From assembly GCA_018823175.1 (NCBI GenBank), contig JAHJIY010000013.1, forward strand, positions 1 to 64,000: a stretch of 64,000 nucleotides of DNA, written 5' to 3'. This document shows, piece after piece, positions 18,430 through 28,919 of this stretch (position 1 is the stretch's first letter; each line of letters starts with the position of its first letter). A program made the translations under genes and the position numbers. Under the pieces are notes generated by a model. That model did no database searches and was not told the DNA's origin. It saw only the letters and a list, made by a program, of their open reading frames with translations. The stretch comes from Pseudomonadota bacterium (GTDB lineage Bacteria; Desulfobacterota; Desulfobulbia; Desulfobulbales; JAHJIY01).

Positions 18430-18960
18430 ATGGCTTTCAGCAAGATAGTAATTAAGAATAAAAAAGGGGAGATTCTCAAAGGAACCACCGGCGATTTTTC
18501 GCCCCGCAGTGAATCTTTCCATTTTACACCACTGATTAAACAAGAGTGTTCGGCCACCATTAAGGTCATCGTCAACAACCTGAAGGCAATCTTTTTTGTG
18601 AAAGATTTTGCGGGGGACAAATACCGAGAATCCGCAAAAAAAATATCAGCCCAACCAAGACCCGGAGAAAAACTGATCGAGGTCAGATTCCTTGACGGCG
18701 AGCAGATGACAGGAATAGCCCATGGCTTCCATCTGGACCGGCTTGGTTTCTTCATCACCCCACTTGACCAGGATAGCAACAATGAGCGAATCTTTGTGAT
18801 CCTTTCCAGTCTGGACAGCCTCAATGTGAACAATGAGGAAATCCCGGTCGGCGGAGAACATAAAAAAGAAACAAACAGGTCATGTCCAACTTGCCAGGTC
18901 CAGATAAAGGCAGACTGGCACTGGTGCCCTTTTGACGGCACTCCCCTGGATTTTATTTAA
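18430..18960 (+). CDS. Uncharacterised protein with C-terminal zinc ribbon (DUF6982-like)
   Basis: 176 residues, soluble, no signal peptide. The N-terminal ~135 residues contain two related beta-rich halves: GEILKGTTGDFSP...AIFFVKDFAGD, and GEQMTGIAHGFHLDRLGFFITPLDQDSNNERIFVI. This resembles, from memory, the DUF6982 family. The last 30 residues form a CPTC...CPFD zinc ribbon. The function is unknown. Such domains often sit in regulatory or signalling proteins. The ribosome site is weak. It follows the DUF445 gene by 118 bp and is probably a separate unit. Confidence 0.7.
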   Translation: MAFSKIVIKNKKGEILKGTTGDFSPRSESFHFTPLIKQECSATIKVIVNNLKAIFFVKDFAGDKYRESAKKISAQPRPGEKLIEVRFLDGEQMTGIAHGFHLDRLGFFITPLDQDSNNERIFVILSSLDSLNVNNEEIPVGGEHKKETNRSCPTCQVQIKADWHWCPFDGTPLDFI

Positions 18961-19035
18961 TCGAACAAAAATCAGACCCAGGCCGACAACAGTTTCCGGA
19001 CGGAAAAATCAACTAGGATTATTTCACGCCGAAGC

Positions 19036-20055
19036 CTAGAAGATCTGCCGCAGACTCAACTGGAAAGACACATCCGGCATGGAGTCGACAATAATATCTT
19101 CAGTTACATTGATATCAAGGAGTGTTTCATCCGAAAATGAAACGGTGCCGCCGATATTAAGCTGCGCGGCAATCGAACCCAGCTCATCAAAACTGCTGTC
19201 GTAAAGAGGGGTATGAGTATCAATCTGGAGCTTAAGCTCAAGCCGGGACCAACCTTGCCAACCCAGGCCTAAAGAGCCAAAGCCGACCAAATCCTGCCGG
19301 ATATCATTGAGAACCTCACTGCTGCCGGTCAACATCAAACCCAAAGCGCCGTAAACAGAAAGATTCCAGGGGAAAAAGGTCTTGTTATCCGTCCCGGCCA
19401 AGGCCAATGAAACATCCCATCCGCCGCTGCCATGCAGGTCGGTTGCCGAACCGGTCGGCAACTTGAGCGAGGCCCGCAAAGCCGTAGCCCGGTAATCAGG
19501 CCCCCGGTCCCGATAAAGCCGATACCCGGCAAAAAGGACCAAATCCCCCATCCCGCTACTAGGGGTGTCAACTAGATACTGTAACTTACCGTCTTGAACA
19601 TATCGATATTCCAGGACCGCATTCGGCCGTTTGTCCCGACCGACCTTGGGCAGTCTAAAAAACTCGTGCCAGTCGGCGATAAAATAATCTAAGACACCCT
19701 CGGCATGGGTGATATAAGGCAGTTCCATGCCGATCTCTAACCTGTCTTTTAAACCATAAGAGAATACCGCCGCCGTCCGATAGGTCTCGCCATCGAAGAC
19801 CACCAGGGTATCTCCGGTTTGTCGTACCACAAAATTATTGGCCGCCTCTGCATGGAGTCGGACCTCAGTCCTCCCCTCTTCGACCACATTCCCATTCAAA
19901 TTTGCCGGCAGACCATAAATCAGAGCAAAAGGGCTGAGATTCTTGCTGTAAAATGGGGTAGCGCCGAAAACATCCAAGGGACTGATCAGTGCCCAGACAA
20001 CCAGCAAAGTAACGATATGACGGCCAGATCGACAAACCATAAATTCCATCATCAT
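19036..20055 (-). CDS. DUF3187 family envelope protein
   Basis: About 339 residues from the ATG cluster at 20047-20055. The reading frame extends to 20163, but the first 36 codons do not look coding and would hide the signal peptide. From this start there is a clear signal sequence (VTLLVVWALISPLDVFGA). The mature part begins TPFYSKNLSPFALIYGLP and is rich in alternating hydrophobic beta-strand segments, ending in FQLSLRQIF with a terminal Phe typical of outer membrane beta-barrels. It matches the DUF3187 family. It lies head-to-head with adk. Confidence 0.75.
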   Translation of the reverse strand: MMMEFMVCRSGRHIVTLLVVWALISPLDVFGATPFYSKNLSPFALIYGLPANLNGNVVEEGRTEVRLHAEAANNFVVRQTGDTLVVFDGETYRTAAVFSYGLKDRLEIGMELPYITHAEGVLDYFIADWHEFFRLPKVGRDKRPNAVLEYRYVQDGKLQYLVDTPSSGMGDLVLFAGYRLYRDRGPDYRATALRASLKLPTGSATDLHGSGGWDVSLALAGTDNKTFFPWNLSVYGALGLMLTGSSEVLNDIRQDLVGFGSLGLGWQGWSRLELKLQIDTHTPLYDSSFDELGSIAAQLNIGGTVSFSDETLLDINVTEDIIVDSMPDVSFQLSLRQIF

Positions 20056-20322
20056 AAAGATTATTGTTGAAAAATCATCATCAGGATCAGCAGATAATAA
20101 AAGTTTACTTCTATCCCGGCCGGTTAACCAACGAAAAAAAATAACCGCTCCAACCAGAGACAATCGACATCAATTTTTTTTGGGCTGTGCAACCGTTAAA
20201 AATAATGTATATTAAGCGGTTTTACGGCAAACTGATCATCGTGAATCAACTAACCAGATCGGTTGTCTTTTTTACTCTCAAAACCTACAATTTATAAAAT
20301 ATAATCAACTCAGGAGGATGAA

Positions 20323-20970
20323 ATGAAATTAATCTTATTGGGCGCACCAGGCGCCGGCAAAGGGACTGTAGCCAAACAACTTACCGCCATTGACGGTTCG
20401 GTCCAGATCTCCACCGGCGACATCCTGCGCGGCGCCGTCCAGGCCGGCACCGAATTGGGAAAAGAGGCCGAAGGCTACATGAACAGGGGTGATCTGGTCC
20501 CTGATTCACTGATCATGGGCATCATGGAAAAAAGACTACAGGAGCCGGACTGCCAGAGCGGTTTCCTGCTCGACGGTTTTCCCCGGACCATTCCACAGGC
20601 CGAGGCCCTGAAAGTAATATTAAACAAACTGAAGATCAAACTGGACATGGTCGCCGAGATTGATGTCCCGAGAGATGTGATCTTTGACCGGCTCTGCACC
20701 CGCCGGACCTGCGAAAACAGCGACTGTCAGGCCATTTACAACATTAAAAGCATGGCCCCCAAAAAAGAAGGGATCTGCGATAAATGCGGCAGCCCGATCG
20801 TGCAACGGGCCGACGAGACTCAGGAGGCCATCGGCCACCGGCTCGACACCTACAACGAGAAAACCGCGCCCCTGACCGGTTTTTATAAAAAAGAAGGACT
20901 GCTGAAGACCATTACCGGCACCTCCAGCGAAGTGGTGGTCAGCGCCATAAAAGCTGAACTCAAAAAATAA
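20323..20970 (+). CDS. adk: Adenylate kinase
   Basis: 215 residues, normal length. It interconverts AMP + ATP and 2 ADP in the cytoplasm. P-loop GAPGAGKGT (7-15), AMP-binding ISTGDILRG, FLLDGFPRT. The long LID carries four cysteines (CENSDC...CDKC), as in zinc-binding adenylate kinases. An ideal ribosome site (AGGAGG) lies 5 nt before the ATG. A 12-bp hairpin follows the stop. Confidence 0.97.
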   Translation: MKLILLGAPGAGKGTVAKQLTAIDGSVQISTGDILRGAVQAGTELGKEAEGYMNRGDLVPDSLIMGIMEKRLQEPDCQSGFLLDGFPRTIPQAEALKVILNKLKIKLDMVAEIDVPRDVIFDRLCTRRTCENSDCQAIYNIKSMAPKKEGICDKCGSPIVQRADETQEAIGHRLDTYNEKTAPLTGFYKKEGLLKTITGTSSEVVVSAIKAELKK

Positions 20971-20986
20971 ATTTAAATTTCTATCG

Positions 20987-21021
20987 CCTGGGCCACAAAA
21001 ATTCCCTTCTTGTGGCCCAGG
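20987..21021 (+). terminator. Hairpin after adk
   Basis: A perfect 12-bp stem, CCTGGGCCACAA (20987-20998) with TTGTGGCCCAGG (21010-21021), and an 11-nt loop. It starts 17 bp past the adk stop. The tract after it is not T-rich, so it may work as an mRNA-stabilising 3' end or a Rho-assisted terminator. Confidence 0.5.
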
Positions 21022-21038
21022 TGGTATCTTACCTTGAT

Positions 21039-21257
21039 CCTGAATCCGTGACGGCTTTGTGCTGTTTTATGAGATATGTGGCTGTTGTTTCGTTAATAAT
21101 GTCTTATTTGCCGCAGGGGCATGAATTCACCCGCCGCCCTGTGGGGCGCCCAATAACGGCGCCTCTGCTGCGGTGACAACTCGTTGATATACCTAAGTAT
21201 TATCAACCTCGTTGTCGCCTTGCATCCGCACCGTTCTTGAACGCTCACGGATTCAGG
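21039..21257. repeat. 219-bp element with 13-bp terminal inverted repeats
   Basis: The arms at 21039-21051 and 21245-21257 are exact inverted copies. The interior has several further palindromes and no open reading frame of note. It is compatible with a MITE-like repeat or a structured RNA. There is no obvious target-site duplication outside the arms. Confidence 0.4.
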
Positions 21258-21315
21258 TTGATGCTAAAAAAATCAAGGGATGCGCTCCTTGCCCCATTTC
21301 GATGAATTATAAATT

Positions 21316-22650
21316 GTGTCCAAGCCCATTAATAAAAAAATAACCATTATCGGCGGAGGCCTGGCCGGCTGTGAAGCGGCCTGGCAGGCAGCTAAACTCG
21401 GCGGTCAAATACGGCTCTACGACATGAAGCCCCACCGCTTCAGTCCGGCCCATAACTCGCCGATGCTGGCCGAGCTGGTTTGCAGTAATTCCCTGCGTTC
21501 CGACGACATCAATTCCGCCATCGGTCTTTTAAAAGAAGAAATGCGGCGCTGCGGATCACTGATCATGGCGGCGGCCACCGAAACCAGAGTACCGGCCGGC
21601 AAGGCCCTGGCCGTTAATCGTGAACATTTCGCCGAATTCATCACCACCCGCATTGAACAAAACCCCTTAATCGAGATCATCCGGCAAGAAATAACCGAGA
21701 TCCCCCCGCCGGGTGACGCTCCGCTGATCATGGCCACCGGTCCCCTTACTTCATCGAGCCTAGCGGAATCACTGGCCGAACTCACCGGCCGGGAACATCT
21801 GGCATTTTATGATGCGATCGCCCCGATTATCAGCGCCGACTCCCTTGATATGAATATCGTTTATCAGGCCTCACGCTATGATGACGGCCCGGGCGATTAC
21901 CTGAACTGCCCGCTGGACCGTGAACAATACACCAGATTTATTCAGGCCTTGAATGAAGCCGACAAAATGCCCCTGAAAGAATTTGAAGACCAGAAATATT
22001 TTGAGGGATGCCTGCCCATCGAGGTCATGGCCGAACGGGGTGAAGATACCCCGCGGTTTGGCCCAATGAAACCGGTGGGGCTACCTGATCCCCGCACCGG
22101 TCGGGCCCCCTATGCCGTGGTCCAGCTGCGCAAGGAAAACCGTGAAGGGACAACATATAATATGGTAGGATTTCAGACAAAACTAACCTATCCGGCCCAG
22201 AAAAAAATATTCCGCCTGATCCCCGGCCTGGAAAACGTCGAGTTCACCAGGCTGGGCAGCATCCACCGCAATACCTTTGTCTGCGGGCCGGAAGTGCTAA
22301 CCAGCGAGTTGCGACTCAAAAATCGACCCGACCTTTTTCTGGCCGGGCAGCTCACCGGCGTGGAAGGATATATCGAGTCAACCGCCATGGGATTACTGGC
22401 CGGACTCAACGCCGCCCGCTTATTACTCGGCGCCAAACTACTTGTGCCGCCACCAGACACAGCCATGGGGGCCCTGATTAATCACCTTACCTGCGCGGAG
22501 AGTAAACATTTCCAACCATCAAACATTAATTTCGGACTTTTCCCGGCCGTGGAAAAGAAAATGCCCAAGAAAATGCGAGGAGAATATCGTGCCCAAAAAG
22601 CGCTTGCATCATTTGACAACTGGAAAGATGTCGAGAACATCCCTGATTAA
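21316..22650 (+). CDS. trmFO: Methylenetetrahydrofolate-tRNA (uracil-5-)-methyltransferase TrmFO
   Basis: 444 residues. TrmFO is an FAD- and folate-dependent enzyme that makes ribothymidine at tRNA position 54. The N-terminal FAD site is [15 protein letters not shown]. Family blocks follow: [26 protein letters not shown], and a C-terminal [20 protein letters not shown]. Start is GTG at 21316; no ATG lies upstream in frame near the FAD motif. Its 3' end overlaps the start of the peptidase gene. Confidence 0.95.
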   Translation: MSKPINKKITIIGGGLAGCEAAWQAAKLGGQIRLYDMKPHRFSPAHNSPMLAELVCSNSLRSDDINSAIGLLKEEMRRCGSLIMAAATETRVPAGKALAVNREHFAEFITTRIEQNPLIEIIRQEITEIPPPGDAPLIMATGPLTSSSLAESLAELTGREHLAFYDAIAPIISADSLDMNIVYQASRYDDGPGDYLNCPLDREQYTRFIQALNEADKMPLKEFEDQKYFEGCLPIEVMAERGEDTPRFGPMKPVGLPDPRTGRAPYAVVQLRKENREGTTYNMVGFQTKLTYPAQKKIFRLIPGLENVEFTRLGSIHRNTFVCGPEVLTSELRLKNRPDLFLAGQLTGVEGYIESTAMGLLAGLNAARLLLGAKLLVPPPDTAMGALINHLTCAESKHFQPSNINFGLFPAVEKKMPKKMRGEYRAQKALASFDNWKDVENIPD

Positions 22651-25600
22651 AAGATCCCTGGCCAAAATATGGCCCTTGATTTCAGCCGCCGTTTTCTGCT
22701 TAACCGCAGGACAAGCCCTCGCCGCAACCGTTCCCCCCATCCACCGGCTGGCCATCTCCTTTGATCTGGCTCGGGGCATCCTCTCCGGAGAATCGACCAT
22801 CGAGTTCCCGGCCAATATCGGCGGCAGTTATCATTTCGACGGACTAACCGTCAGCCGGATCCAGATCAACGATCTAATCATCGACCTGGACGATCGCAGT
22901 CAGGCCTACTTTGCCGACCCGATCCATGGCCTGACCATCTCGCCGCAACCGGTCACCCAAAAAATAACCGTCATCTACAGCATGACCTGCGCCCCGAACC
23001 AGGGACCGGCCGCCGGACTGATCAACGAGTCCGGTATTGCGCTGACCGGGTCCTGGCACCCTTTTCTGCATCAGGACACGATCTTCGAACTGACCGCCGA
23101 AATACCCTCCGACTTTGAGGCAATCTCCGAAGCAGATGAAATAATCACCACCCAGACCGAAACCGGCAAAAATGTAAAATTCGTTTTCCCCTACCCGGTC
23201 AACGGGATCAATTTCATTGCCGGGCCATATCTGGTCGAAAAAGAAGGCTTTGGCGATAACCTCGAATTATACTCATACTTTTTCCCGGAAGATCAGGAAC
23301 TGGCGGCAGATTATCGTCAAAAGACCCTGGCCTACCTCAGACGCTACGAAGATTTGATCGGCCCCTACCCCTACAAACGTTTCAGCATTGTTGAAAACAG
23401 ACTGCCCACCGGCTTTGCAATGCCGACCTTCACCCTGCTCGGCCAGGCCGTAGTCCGCCTGCCCTTTATCACCGATACCTCGCTGGGCCATGAGATATTG
23501 CATGAGTGGTTCGGGAACGCGGTGGGCATTGATACCGCCGAGGGCAACTGGGCCGAGGGGCTGACCACCTACCTGGCCGACCAGACCTACGCCGAAGAAA
23601 AAGGCGAAGGATCGACCTTCAGGAAAAATCAAATCATCAAATACCTGAATTATGTCCCGGAAAACAACAACATGCCGGCCGGCAAATTCATCGGCAGCGA
23701 CAGTTATGTCGAGGGGTTCCCGCCCAAGGCCAACCAGGCGATCGGCTACGGCAGGGTCAGTATGCTGTTTCACATGCTTAAAAAATCAATCGGCGATGAA
23801 TTATTTTATGAGGCGCTCAGGGATTTTTATGACCGGATGAAATATCACCGCGCGTCCTGGTCTAATCTGGCGGCAAGCTTTGAAGTAATTACCAAGACCA
23901 AAATGGCCAATACCTTCCATCAGTGGTTGAATCGTCCGGACCTGCCCGGTCTTTACATCAGCAAACAACAGATCGATGAAACAGCAGGACAACCGGTTTT
24001 GAAGTTTTCTCTCATGCAGATTGCCAAAAACCCTTACGAGATGGATGTGCCGATAACCATCCAGACCGCCAACGAAGAAATCACCAGACTTTTTACGATC
24101 ACGGGCCAGGAAACCAAACTGGAAATTCCTCTTACCACTCTGCCCCGAAAACTGGTGATCGATGCCAATTACGATCTCATGCGCCGCCTGGCAAATACCG
24201 AAATGCCCCCGGTCTGGTCTGGATTTGAGGGGGCGGGGAAAAAACTGGCGGTCCTTGATCCCGAGTCGGCTGATATTTTTGCCCCGTTTTTGACCAGACT
24301 TAGCAGTATGGGCTGTACGATCAAAAAGGCGGACGAAGTCACGGACCGGGAAATAAGCGAAGGTTCGGTCATTTTTCTCGGAGTGCATACGCCGATTGCC
24401 CGTTCACTATTTGCAACGACAAACCATCCCGCCACCGGCCTGACGATTGATATCCGGGCCAATCCCCTGAACCGCAACCAGACGGCGGTTCTGGTTTCCG
24501 CCGCCGATCCGGAGGAAACGGACCGCGGTAGCGCAAAACTGACGCACTACGGGAAATACAGCTACCTCCATTTCGAGCAAGGCCGCCTGGTGGAGAAGAA
24601 AATCACCGACTCGGCCATGGGCCAGGAATTTACCCTTGATGTACCGCCCGGCGGCATCGAGATCAAAAACAACCTTGGCTTCGACCAGATCATGGAACGG
24701 CTGCGACCGCAAAAGGTGGTTTATGTCGCGGAGTCTCACACCCGCAACGAAGACCATCAGCTGCAGATCCGAGTACTCCGGGCGATGCACGATTACAATC
24801 CCAAGCTGGCCATCGGCATGGAGATGTTCACCCGCCAGGTGCAGCCGATTCTCGATCGCTTCATTAAAGGTGAAATTGACGAAAAAGAATTCCTGGCCCA
24901 GTCCCATTACTTTATAAAATGGGGATACGATTACCGCTATTATCAACCAATCCTGAATTTCGCCAGGCTTAACCAGATCCCGGTAATCGCGCTCAACCTG
25001 GAAAAAGATATTGTCAGCAAGGTTTATCAGGAAGACGGCCTTTCATCCCTGACCGAAGAAGAGGCCAACTCTCTGCCGCCGGACCGCAATCTTGATATGG
25101 CAGGCTACAAAGAGAGGATCACCAACGTATACAAAATGCACAACCCGCCTGCCGCCAACGAAAGCAAGCTCAACGATTTTTTCCAGGCCCAGGCCCTGTG
25201 GGATGAAACCATGGCCGAATCAATAACCAACTACCTGGCTGCCCACCCGGAAGAGCAGATGCTGGTCATCGCCGGCCGCGGTCACATGGGGAAAGACACC
25301 GGCATTCCACCCAGGGTCGAGAGAAGAATCCCGGGAATCAAGCAGGCCGTGCTCCTCAATGTGGAACAAAATGAGGTCGATGCCAAGGTCGCGGACTTCC
25401 TTCTTTTCTCACCGCCAACCACCCTGCCACCCGCCGCCCTGATGGGCATCATGCTGGAAGAAGCGGCAGAAGGGGTAACAATCGGCAGTCTCTCGCCCCA
25501 CGGTCAAGCCGGCAAGTCAGGCCTCAAGAAAAACGACCTGATCCTGGCCTTGGACGGCAAACCGGTTAAAAACATCGAAGACATTAAATTGATCATGTTC

Positions 25601-25693
25601 TACAAAAAAAGAGGCGAGAAAGTCCAGGTCCAGGTCAAACGGACCATCCGTTTCTGGCCTGATCCGACCCTTAATTTAGAGGTGCAGTTGTAA
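22628..25693 (+). CDS. M1-like aminopeptidase / ChaN-like / PDZ three-domain exported protein
   Basis: About 1021 residues from the ATG at 22628 (a GTG at 22589 is in frame). The signal peptide ends near GQALAA. The N-terminal half is an M1-type metallopeptidase with FAMPTF in place of GAMEN and HEILH (H288, E289, H292). The distal ligand Glu follows after 17 residues, one fewer than the canonical HExxH-X18-E. The middle part (about 680-920) is a ChaN/DUF399 domain: [31 protein letters not shown]. ChaN relatives bind haem. The C-terminal PDZ domain (about 938-1010) has [15 protein letters not shown]. It overlaps the trmFO end by 23 bp. It is presumably periplasmic and peptide-degrading, with haem or iron sensing only a guess. 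Confidence 0.85.
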   Translation: MSRTSLIKRSLAKIWPLISAAVFCLTAGQALAATVPPIHRLAISFDLARGILSGESTIEFPANIGGSYHFDGLTVSRIQINDLIIDLDDRSQAYFADPIHGLTISPQPVTQKITVIYSMTCAPNQGPAAGLINESGIALTGSWHPFLHQDTIFELTAEIPSDFEAISEADEIITTQTETGKNVKFVFPYPVNGINFIAGPYLVEKEGFGDNLELYSYFFPEDQELAADYRQKTLAYLRRYEDLIGPYPYKRFSIVENRLPTGFAMPTFTLLGQAVVRLPFITDTSLGHEILHEWFGNAVGIDTAEGNWAEGLTTYLADQTYAEEKGEGSTFRKNQIIKYLNYVPENNNMPAGKFIGSDSYVEGFPPKANQAIGYGRVSMLFHMLKKSIGDELFYEALRDFYDRMKYHRASWSNLAASFEVITKTKMANTFHQWLNRPDLPGLYISKQQIDETAGQPVLKFSLMQIAKNPYEMDVPITIQTANEEITRLFTITGQETKLEIPLTTLPRKLVIDANYDLMRRLANTEMPPVWSGFEGAGKKLAVLDPESADIFAPFLTRLSSMGCTIKKADEVTDREISEGSVIFLGVHTPIARSLFATTNHPATGLTIDIRANPLNRNQTAVLVSAADPEETDRGSAKLTHYGKYSYLHFEQGRLVEKKITDSAMGQEFTLDVPPGGIEIKNNLGFDQIMERLRPQKVVYVAESHTRNEDHQLQIRVLRAMHDYNPKLAIGMEMFTRQVQPILDRFIKGEIDEKEFLAQSHYFIKWGYDYRYYQPILNFARLNQIPVIALNLEKDIVSKVYQEDGLSSLTEEEANSLPPDRNLDMAGYKERITNVYKMHNPPAANESKLNDFFQAQALWDETMAESITNYLAAHPEEQMLVIAGRGHMGKDTGIPPRVERRIPGIKQAVLLNVEQNEVDAKVADFLLFSPPTTLPPAALMGIMLEEAAEGVTIGSLSPHGQAGKSGLKKNDLILALDGKPVKNIEDIKLIMFYKKRGEKVQVQVKRTIRFWPDPTLNLEVQL

Positions 25694-25704
25694 TATCTCT
25701 TAAA

Positions 25705-25742
25705 TTTAGAGGCGTTGCGCCAAATTCGGCAACGCCTCTAAA
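25705..25742. terminator. 14-bp perfect hairpin after the peptidase gene
   Basis: TTTAGAGGCGTTGC (25705-25718) pairs with GCAACGCCTCTAAA (25729-25742) across a 10-nt loop, starting 12 bp after the stop codon. The A/T outer pairs would make it usable in either direction, but the T tract is short. Confidence 0.6.
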
Positions 25743-25774
25743 CCATCAGCTTCTGACTTTGGCGGGACCTTAAT

Positions 25775-26914
25775 GTGTTAAAGCATATTCTGCCCATTGC
25801 CGAGCAATTCGCACCCGGCGAAATTACCCAAATCAGCCAACATGGCGCCGGCAACATCAACAATACCTATCTGATCGCCACCTCAGGCGGACCGGTCAAG
25901 ACCTTTATCCTGCAACAAATAAACAGCGCGGTCTTTTCCAACCCGCAACTGATTATGGAAAATCTGCAGACCGTCGCCAACCACCTGCACCACAAATTAG
26001 ATAATGATCGCGCCCGCGAAAACTGGCAGATAATCGACCTTCTTCCCGCCAGAAACGACGATCATTTCCTGGTTGACGACCAGGGCTCATTCTGGCGAGG
26101 CCTAAGTTTTGTCAACAACGCGCAATCCCATGAGACAATACAGAACCCGGAACACGGCAGGCAGGCCGGTTACGCCCTGGGCAAATTCCAGCAATTATTA
26201 AGCGACCTGCCGGCAAACTCACTGCATCCCACGATCAAAAACTTTCATCATACCCCCTCATATCTTCAACACTATGAAATGATTTCAATGCAAAGCCGAA
26301 TCCCGGCCTCATCGGAGATTAATTTCTGCAAAAAATTCATCACTAGAAGGGCTGCGGGGGCTGGTGCCCTCGAAAAAATAAAAGAACAGGGGCTGGTTCC
26401 GATCCGCATCATCCACGGCGACCCCAAGATCTCGAACATCATGCTGGATCTTGATACCGGCCAGGCAGTAAGTATGGTTGATCTGGACACCGTGCAGCCG
26501 GGACTCATTCATTACGACATCGGGGATTGTCTTCGCTCCTGCTGCAATCCCGACGGAGAAGAGAGCTGCACCCCTGAAGATATCCGCTTCGATCCCGATC
26601 TCGGTCAATTAATCTTGCACGGTTATATTTCCGAGGCGAGTAATTTTCTGACGGAAAACGAATATGCTTACATCTATGAGGCGATACGGCTGATTGCCTT
26701 TGAACTCGGGCTGCGGTTCTTTTCTGATTTTCTGGCCGGCAACCTGTATTTCAAGGTGAAAGACAAAGAGCACAACCTGCGCCGGGCTATGGTCCAATTT
26801 AAACTGGCAGAGTCCATTGAAGCGCAGAAATCACAAATCAGTGCCATCATCAAAGATGTCAAGAAACTCAATCATCGCATTACCGGCCGCGGATTTCGAC
26901 CATCTGACCGGTGA
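25775..26914 (+). CDS. NahK-like sugar kinase (aminoglycoside phosphotransferase fold)
   Basis: 379 residues. An APH-fold kinase with GAGNINNTYLI (nucleotide loop), catalytic HGDPKISNIML and metal-binding DLDTVQPGLIHYDIGD. This set and the length match N-acetylhexosamine 1-kinase (NahK)-type enzymes, which phosphorylate the anomeric hydroxyl of hexosamines in salvage. Start is GTG at 25775, because the ATG two bases earlier is followed by a stop. It stands alone behind a strong hairpin. Substrate specificity cannot be read from the sequence. Confidence 0.75.
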   Translation: MLKHILPIAEQFAPGEITQISQHGAGNINNTYLIATSGGPVKTFILQQINSAVFSNPQLIMENLQTVANHLHHKLDNDRARENWQIIDLLPARNDDHFLVDDQGSFWRGLSFVNNAQSHETIQNPEHGRQAGYALGKFQQLLSDLPANSLHPTIKNFHHTPSYLQHYEMISMQSRIPASSEINFCKKFITRRAAGAGALEKIKEQGLVPIRIIHGDPKISNIMLDLDTGQAVSMVDLDTVQPGLIHYDIGDCLRSCCNPDGEESCTPEDIRFDPDLGQLILHGYISEASNFLTENEYAYIYEAIRLIAFELGLRFFSDFLAGNLYFKVKDKEHNLRRAMVQFKLAESIEAQKSQISAIIKDVKKLNHRITGRGFRPSDR

Positions 26915-27134
26915 GCTGAAACGGGTTTACGCCCTGCTCCTGACTTAAATGACTTTCACTCATGGACCATCGGCAGGATGATTACCAATATTGGTTCTCC
27001 CTGGCCGTAAGAACCAATCCCTTTGATCCGTCGGCCAAAACAGAATTTATTTGATGCTTTCAGCTGGTGAAACAGTATATTGAACAGCTGAGATTTGCCA
27101 CGTTCCATAATTTAAAATCAAGAAGACATAAAAC

Positions 27135-28841
27135 ATGTACAGCTCTCATTTCGGGATGATAGAGAAACCGTTTTCCATCGCCCCCGACCCAAAGTTCTTA
27201 TACATGAGCGAACTGCATCGCGAAGCACTTGCCCACCTGTTATACGGCATCAAGAGCGACGGCGGCTTTGTCATGCTCACCGGCGAGGTAGGGACCGGCA
27301 AGACCACGGTCTGCCGCTGCCTGCTGGAACAAATTCCGGATGATGTTGATGTTGCCTTTGTCCTGAACCCCAAGGTGACGGCAACGGAACTGCTCGCCAC
27401 GATCTGCGATGAATTGGACATCATCTACCCGGAAGGCAACACCAGCATTAAAATCTTTGTCGACCGAATTAACGATTATCTGCTCAAGGCCCATGCCGCC
27501 GGCCGCAAGACCGTTCTGATCATCGACGAGGCCCAGAACCTGAGTGCCGATGTCCTGGAACAGATCAGACTGTTGACCAACCTGGAGACCAATACCCGCA
27601 AACTTCTGCAAATTATCATGGTCGGGCAGCCGGAGCTCAACGACCTGCTCGAATTCCGTGAACTGAGGCAATTGGCCCAGCGGGTGACCGCCCGTTACCA
27701 CATCGGCCCTCTGGCCAAAAACGAGGTTGAAGATTATATCACCCATCGCCTGGCCATCGCCGGCTTTCGGGAAAAGATTTTCCCCCCGGCCGCCATCACC
27801 AGGATATACAACCTGAGCGGCGGCATCCCGCGCCTGATTAATATCCTTTGCGACCGGGCCCTGCTTGGTTCATACGTACAGGGGCAAAGACAGGTCAACA
27901 AACAGATCCTCAATAAAGCGGCCCGCGAAATCATGGGAGTCCGCTCAGATGAGGAGAAAAAAACAGGCAAATGGCTGATCGCGGCCCTTATTATCATTTT
28001 CGCCAGCGCCACTTTTACCGGCGCCTACTATTTTACCGGGCCGGAACGTCCCTTCTCCGGAATTGTCAACGGCATTCTGACCCGCAAAAAAGTCACGGTG
28101 GAAAATCCGGCGCCGGTGTTGACCTCTGAAGAGATCACCCCGGAACCACCCACGCCGGAATCACCCACGCCGGAATCACCCACGCCGGAATCAATCCTGC
28201 CGAAACCAGAAGACAATCTTGACTGGCTCAATTCTCCCTCGGAACAAAACAATAAAATAGAGGCCTACAAGGTTCTTTTCAAAAAATGGGGCCTGACCTA
28301 TGCGGCCCAAAATCCTAATAACGCCTGCGACCAGGCGTTAAGGCAGAAAATAATGTGCCTGGCCAAACGCGGCAGCCTGGGAAATGTCCGCCATCTTAAT
28401 CGACCGGCGATTTTAAGTCTGACCGACAAACAAGGACAGGAATTTTTTGCCCCATTGACCGCCCTGGGCGAGACAACCGCAACCTTCGAAATAAAGGATG
28501 AAAAAATTACGATCAGCACCAGGACCCTGGAATTGATCTGGCACGGCACTTTCATCATTTTATGGCGCTTCCCCCCGGAGTATCATCAGGAAATCCACCC
28601 CGGGAGCTCCGGCCCGGTCATCACCTGGCTGGCGACAAAATTTGCCGAAATTGACGGCATAAATTCGGATAGCGGCAAGCCAAATGAGCTCAGCGGCCAA
28701 CTACTGGACCGTCTGCGCAGGTTTCAACTTTCCGAGGGACTGCTGGCCGACGGCATTATCGGACCTGAAACCATAATTCACCTGAATAATGTCACGGATC
28801 ACAATCTGCCGACTCTGATTAAAAAACAAAAAGACACCTGA
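27135..28841 (+). CDS. gspA: GspA/ExeA-type AAA ATPase
   Basis: 568 residues. The N-terminal AAA ATPase starts MYSSHFGMIEKPFSIAPDPKFLYMS, the standard ExeA opening. Walker A is GEVGTGKTT (50-58) and Walker B VLIIDEAQ. One membrane helix follows (WLIAALIIIFASATFTGAYYF), then a Pro/Glu linker with three copies of a TPESP-type repeat. A periplasmic part ends in a peptidoglycan-binding-like domain (LLADGIIGPETIIHL). ExeA and ExeB help the type II secretin cross and assemble in the cell wall. gspB follows by 78 bp. No other type II secretion gene is in the window. Confidence 0.9.
   Translation: MYSSHFGMIEKPFSIAPDPKFLYMSELHREALAHLLYGIKSDGGFVMLTGEVGTGKTTVCRCLLEQIPDDVDVAFVLNPKVTATELLATICDELDIIYPEGNTSIKIFVDRINDYLLKAHAAGRKTVLIIDEAQNLSADVLEQIRLLTNLETNTRKLLQIIMVGQPELNDLLEFRELRQLAQRVTARYHIGPLAKNEVEDYITHRLAIAGFREKIFPPAAITRIYNLSGGIPRLINILCDRALLGSYVQGQRQVNKQILNKAAREIMGVRSDEEKKTGKWLIAALIIIFASATFTGAYYFTGPERPFSGIVNGILTRKKVTVENPAPVLTSEEITPEPPTPESPTPESPTPESILPKPEDNLDWLNSPSEQNNKIEAYKVLFKKWGLTYAAQNPNNACDQALRQKIMCLAKRGSLGNVRHLNRPAILSLTDKQGQEFFAPLTALGETTATFEIKDEKITISTRTLELIWHGTFIILWRFPPEYHQEIHPGSSGPVITWLATKFAEIDGINSDSGKPNELSGQLLDRLRRFQLSEGLLADGIIGPETIIHLNNVTDHNLPTLIKKQKDT
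28143..28190 (+). repeat. 15-bp tandem repeat inside gspA
   Basis: The unit CACCCACGCCGGAAT occurs about three times in a row and encodes PTPES repeats in the periplasmic linker. An in-frame unit length means copy number can change without a frameshift. Confidence 0.7.
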
Positions 28842-28919
28842 TCCAGCAAAACCGGATTATTTTTATTACCCCCTCGCAAGAGGAAATAGAATCAGATATT
28901 TCGCACAAAGGGTTTAAAT

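Larger units (their letters stand above)
20971..21315. other. Palindrome-rich non-coding stretch between adk and trmFO
   Basis: 345 bp with no credible gene. After the adk hairpin comes a 219-bp segment (21039-21257) bounded by a perfect 13-bp inverted repeat (CCTGAATCCGTGA / TCACGGATTCAGG). Inside are two GGCGCC palindromes (21145-21150, 21158-21163) and an interrupted hairpin: GACAAC..GTTGATA / TATCAAC..GTTGTC (21175-21216). It looks like a non-autonomous repeat or a structured RNA rather than a plain spacer. Confidence 0.5.

Noticed and set aside
20056-20163. N-terminal extension of the DUF3187 protein
   Set aside because: The extension would place a charged stretch ahead of the clear signal peptide and has no ribosome site; the ATG cluster at 20047-20055 is a better start.
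26962-27054. A 30-codon open frame (MDHRQDDYQYWF...) between the NahK-like gene and gspA
   Set aside because: No good ribosome site and no recognised family; too short to support.
28143-28190. Short direct repeats as a CRISPR array
   Set aside because: The units are 15 bp, contiguous with no spacers, and lie in frame within gspA.
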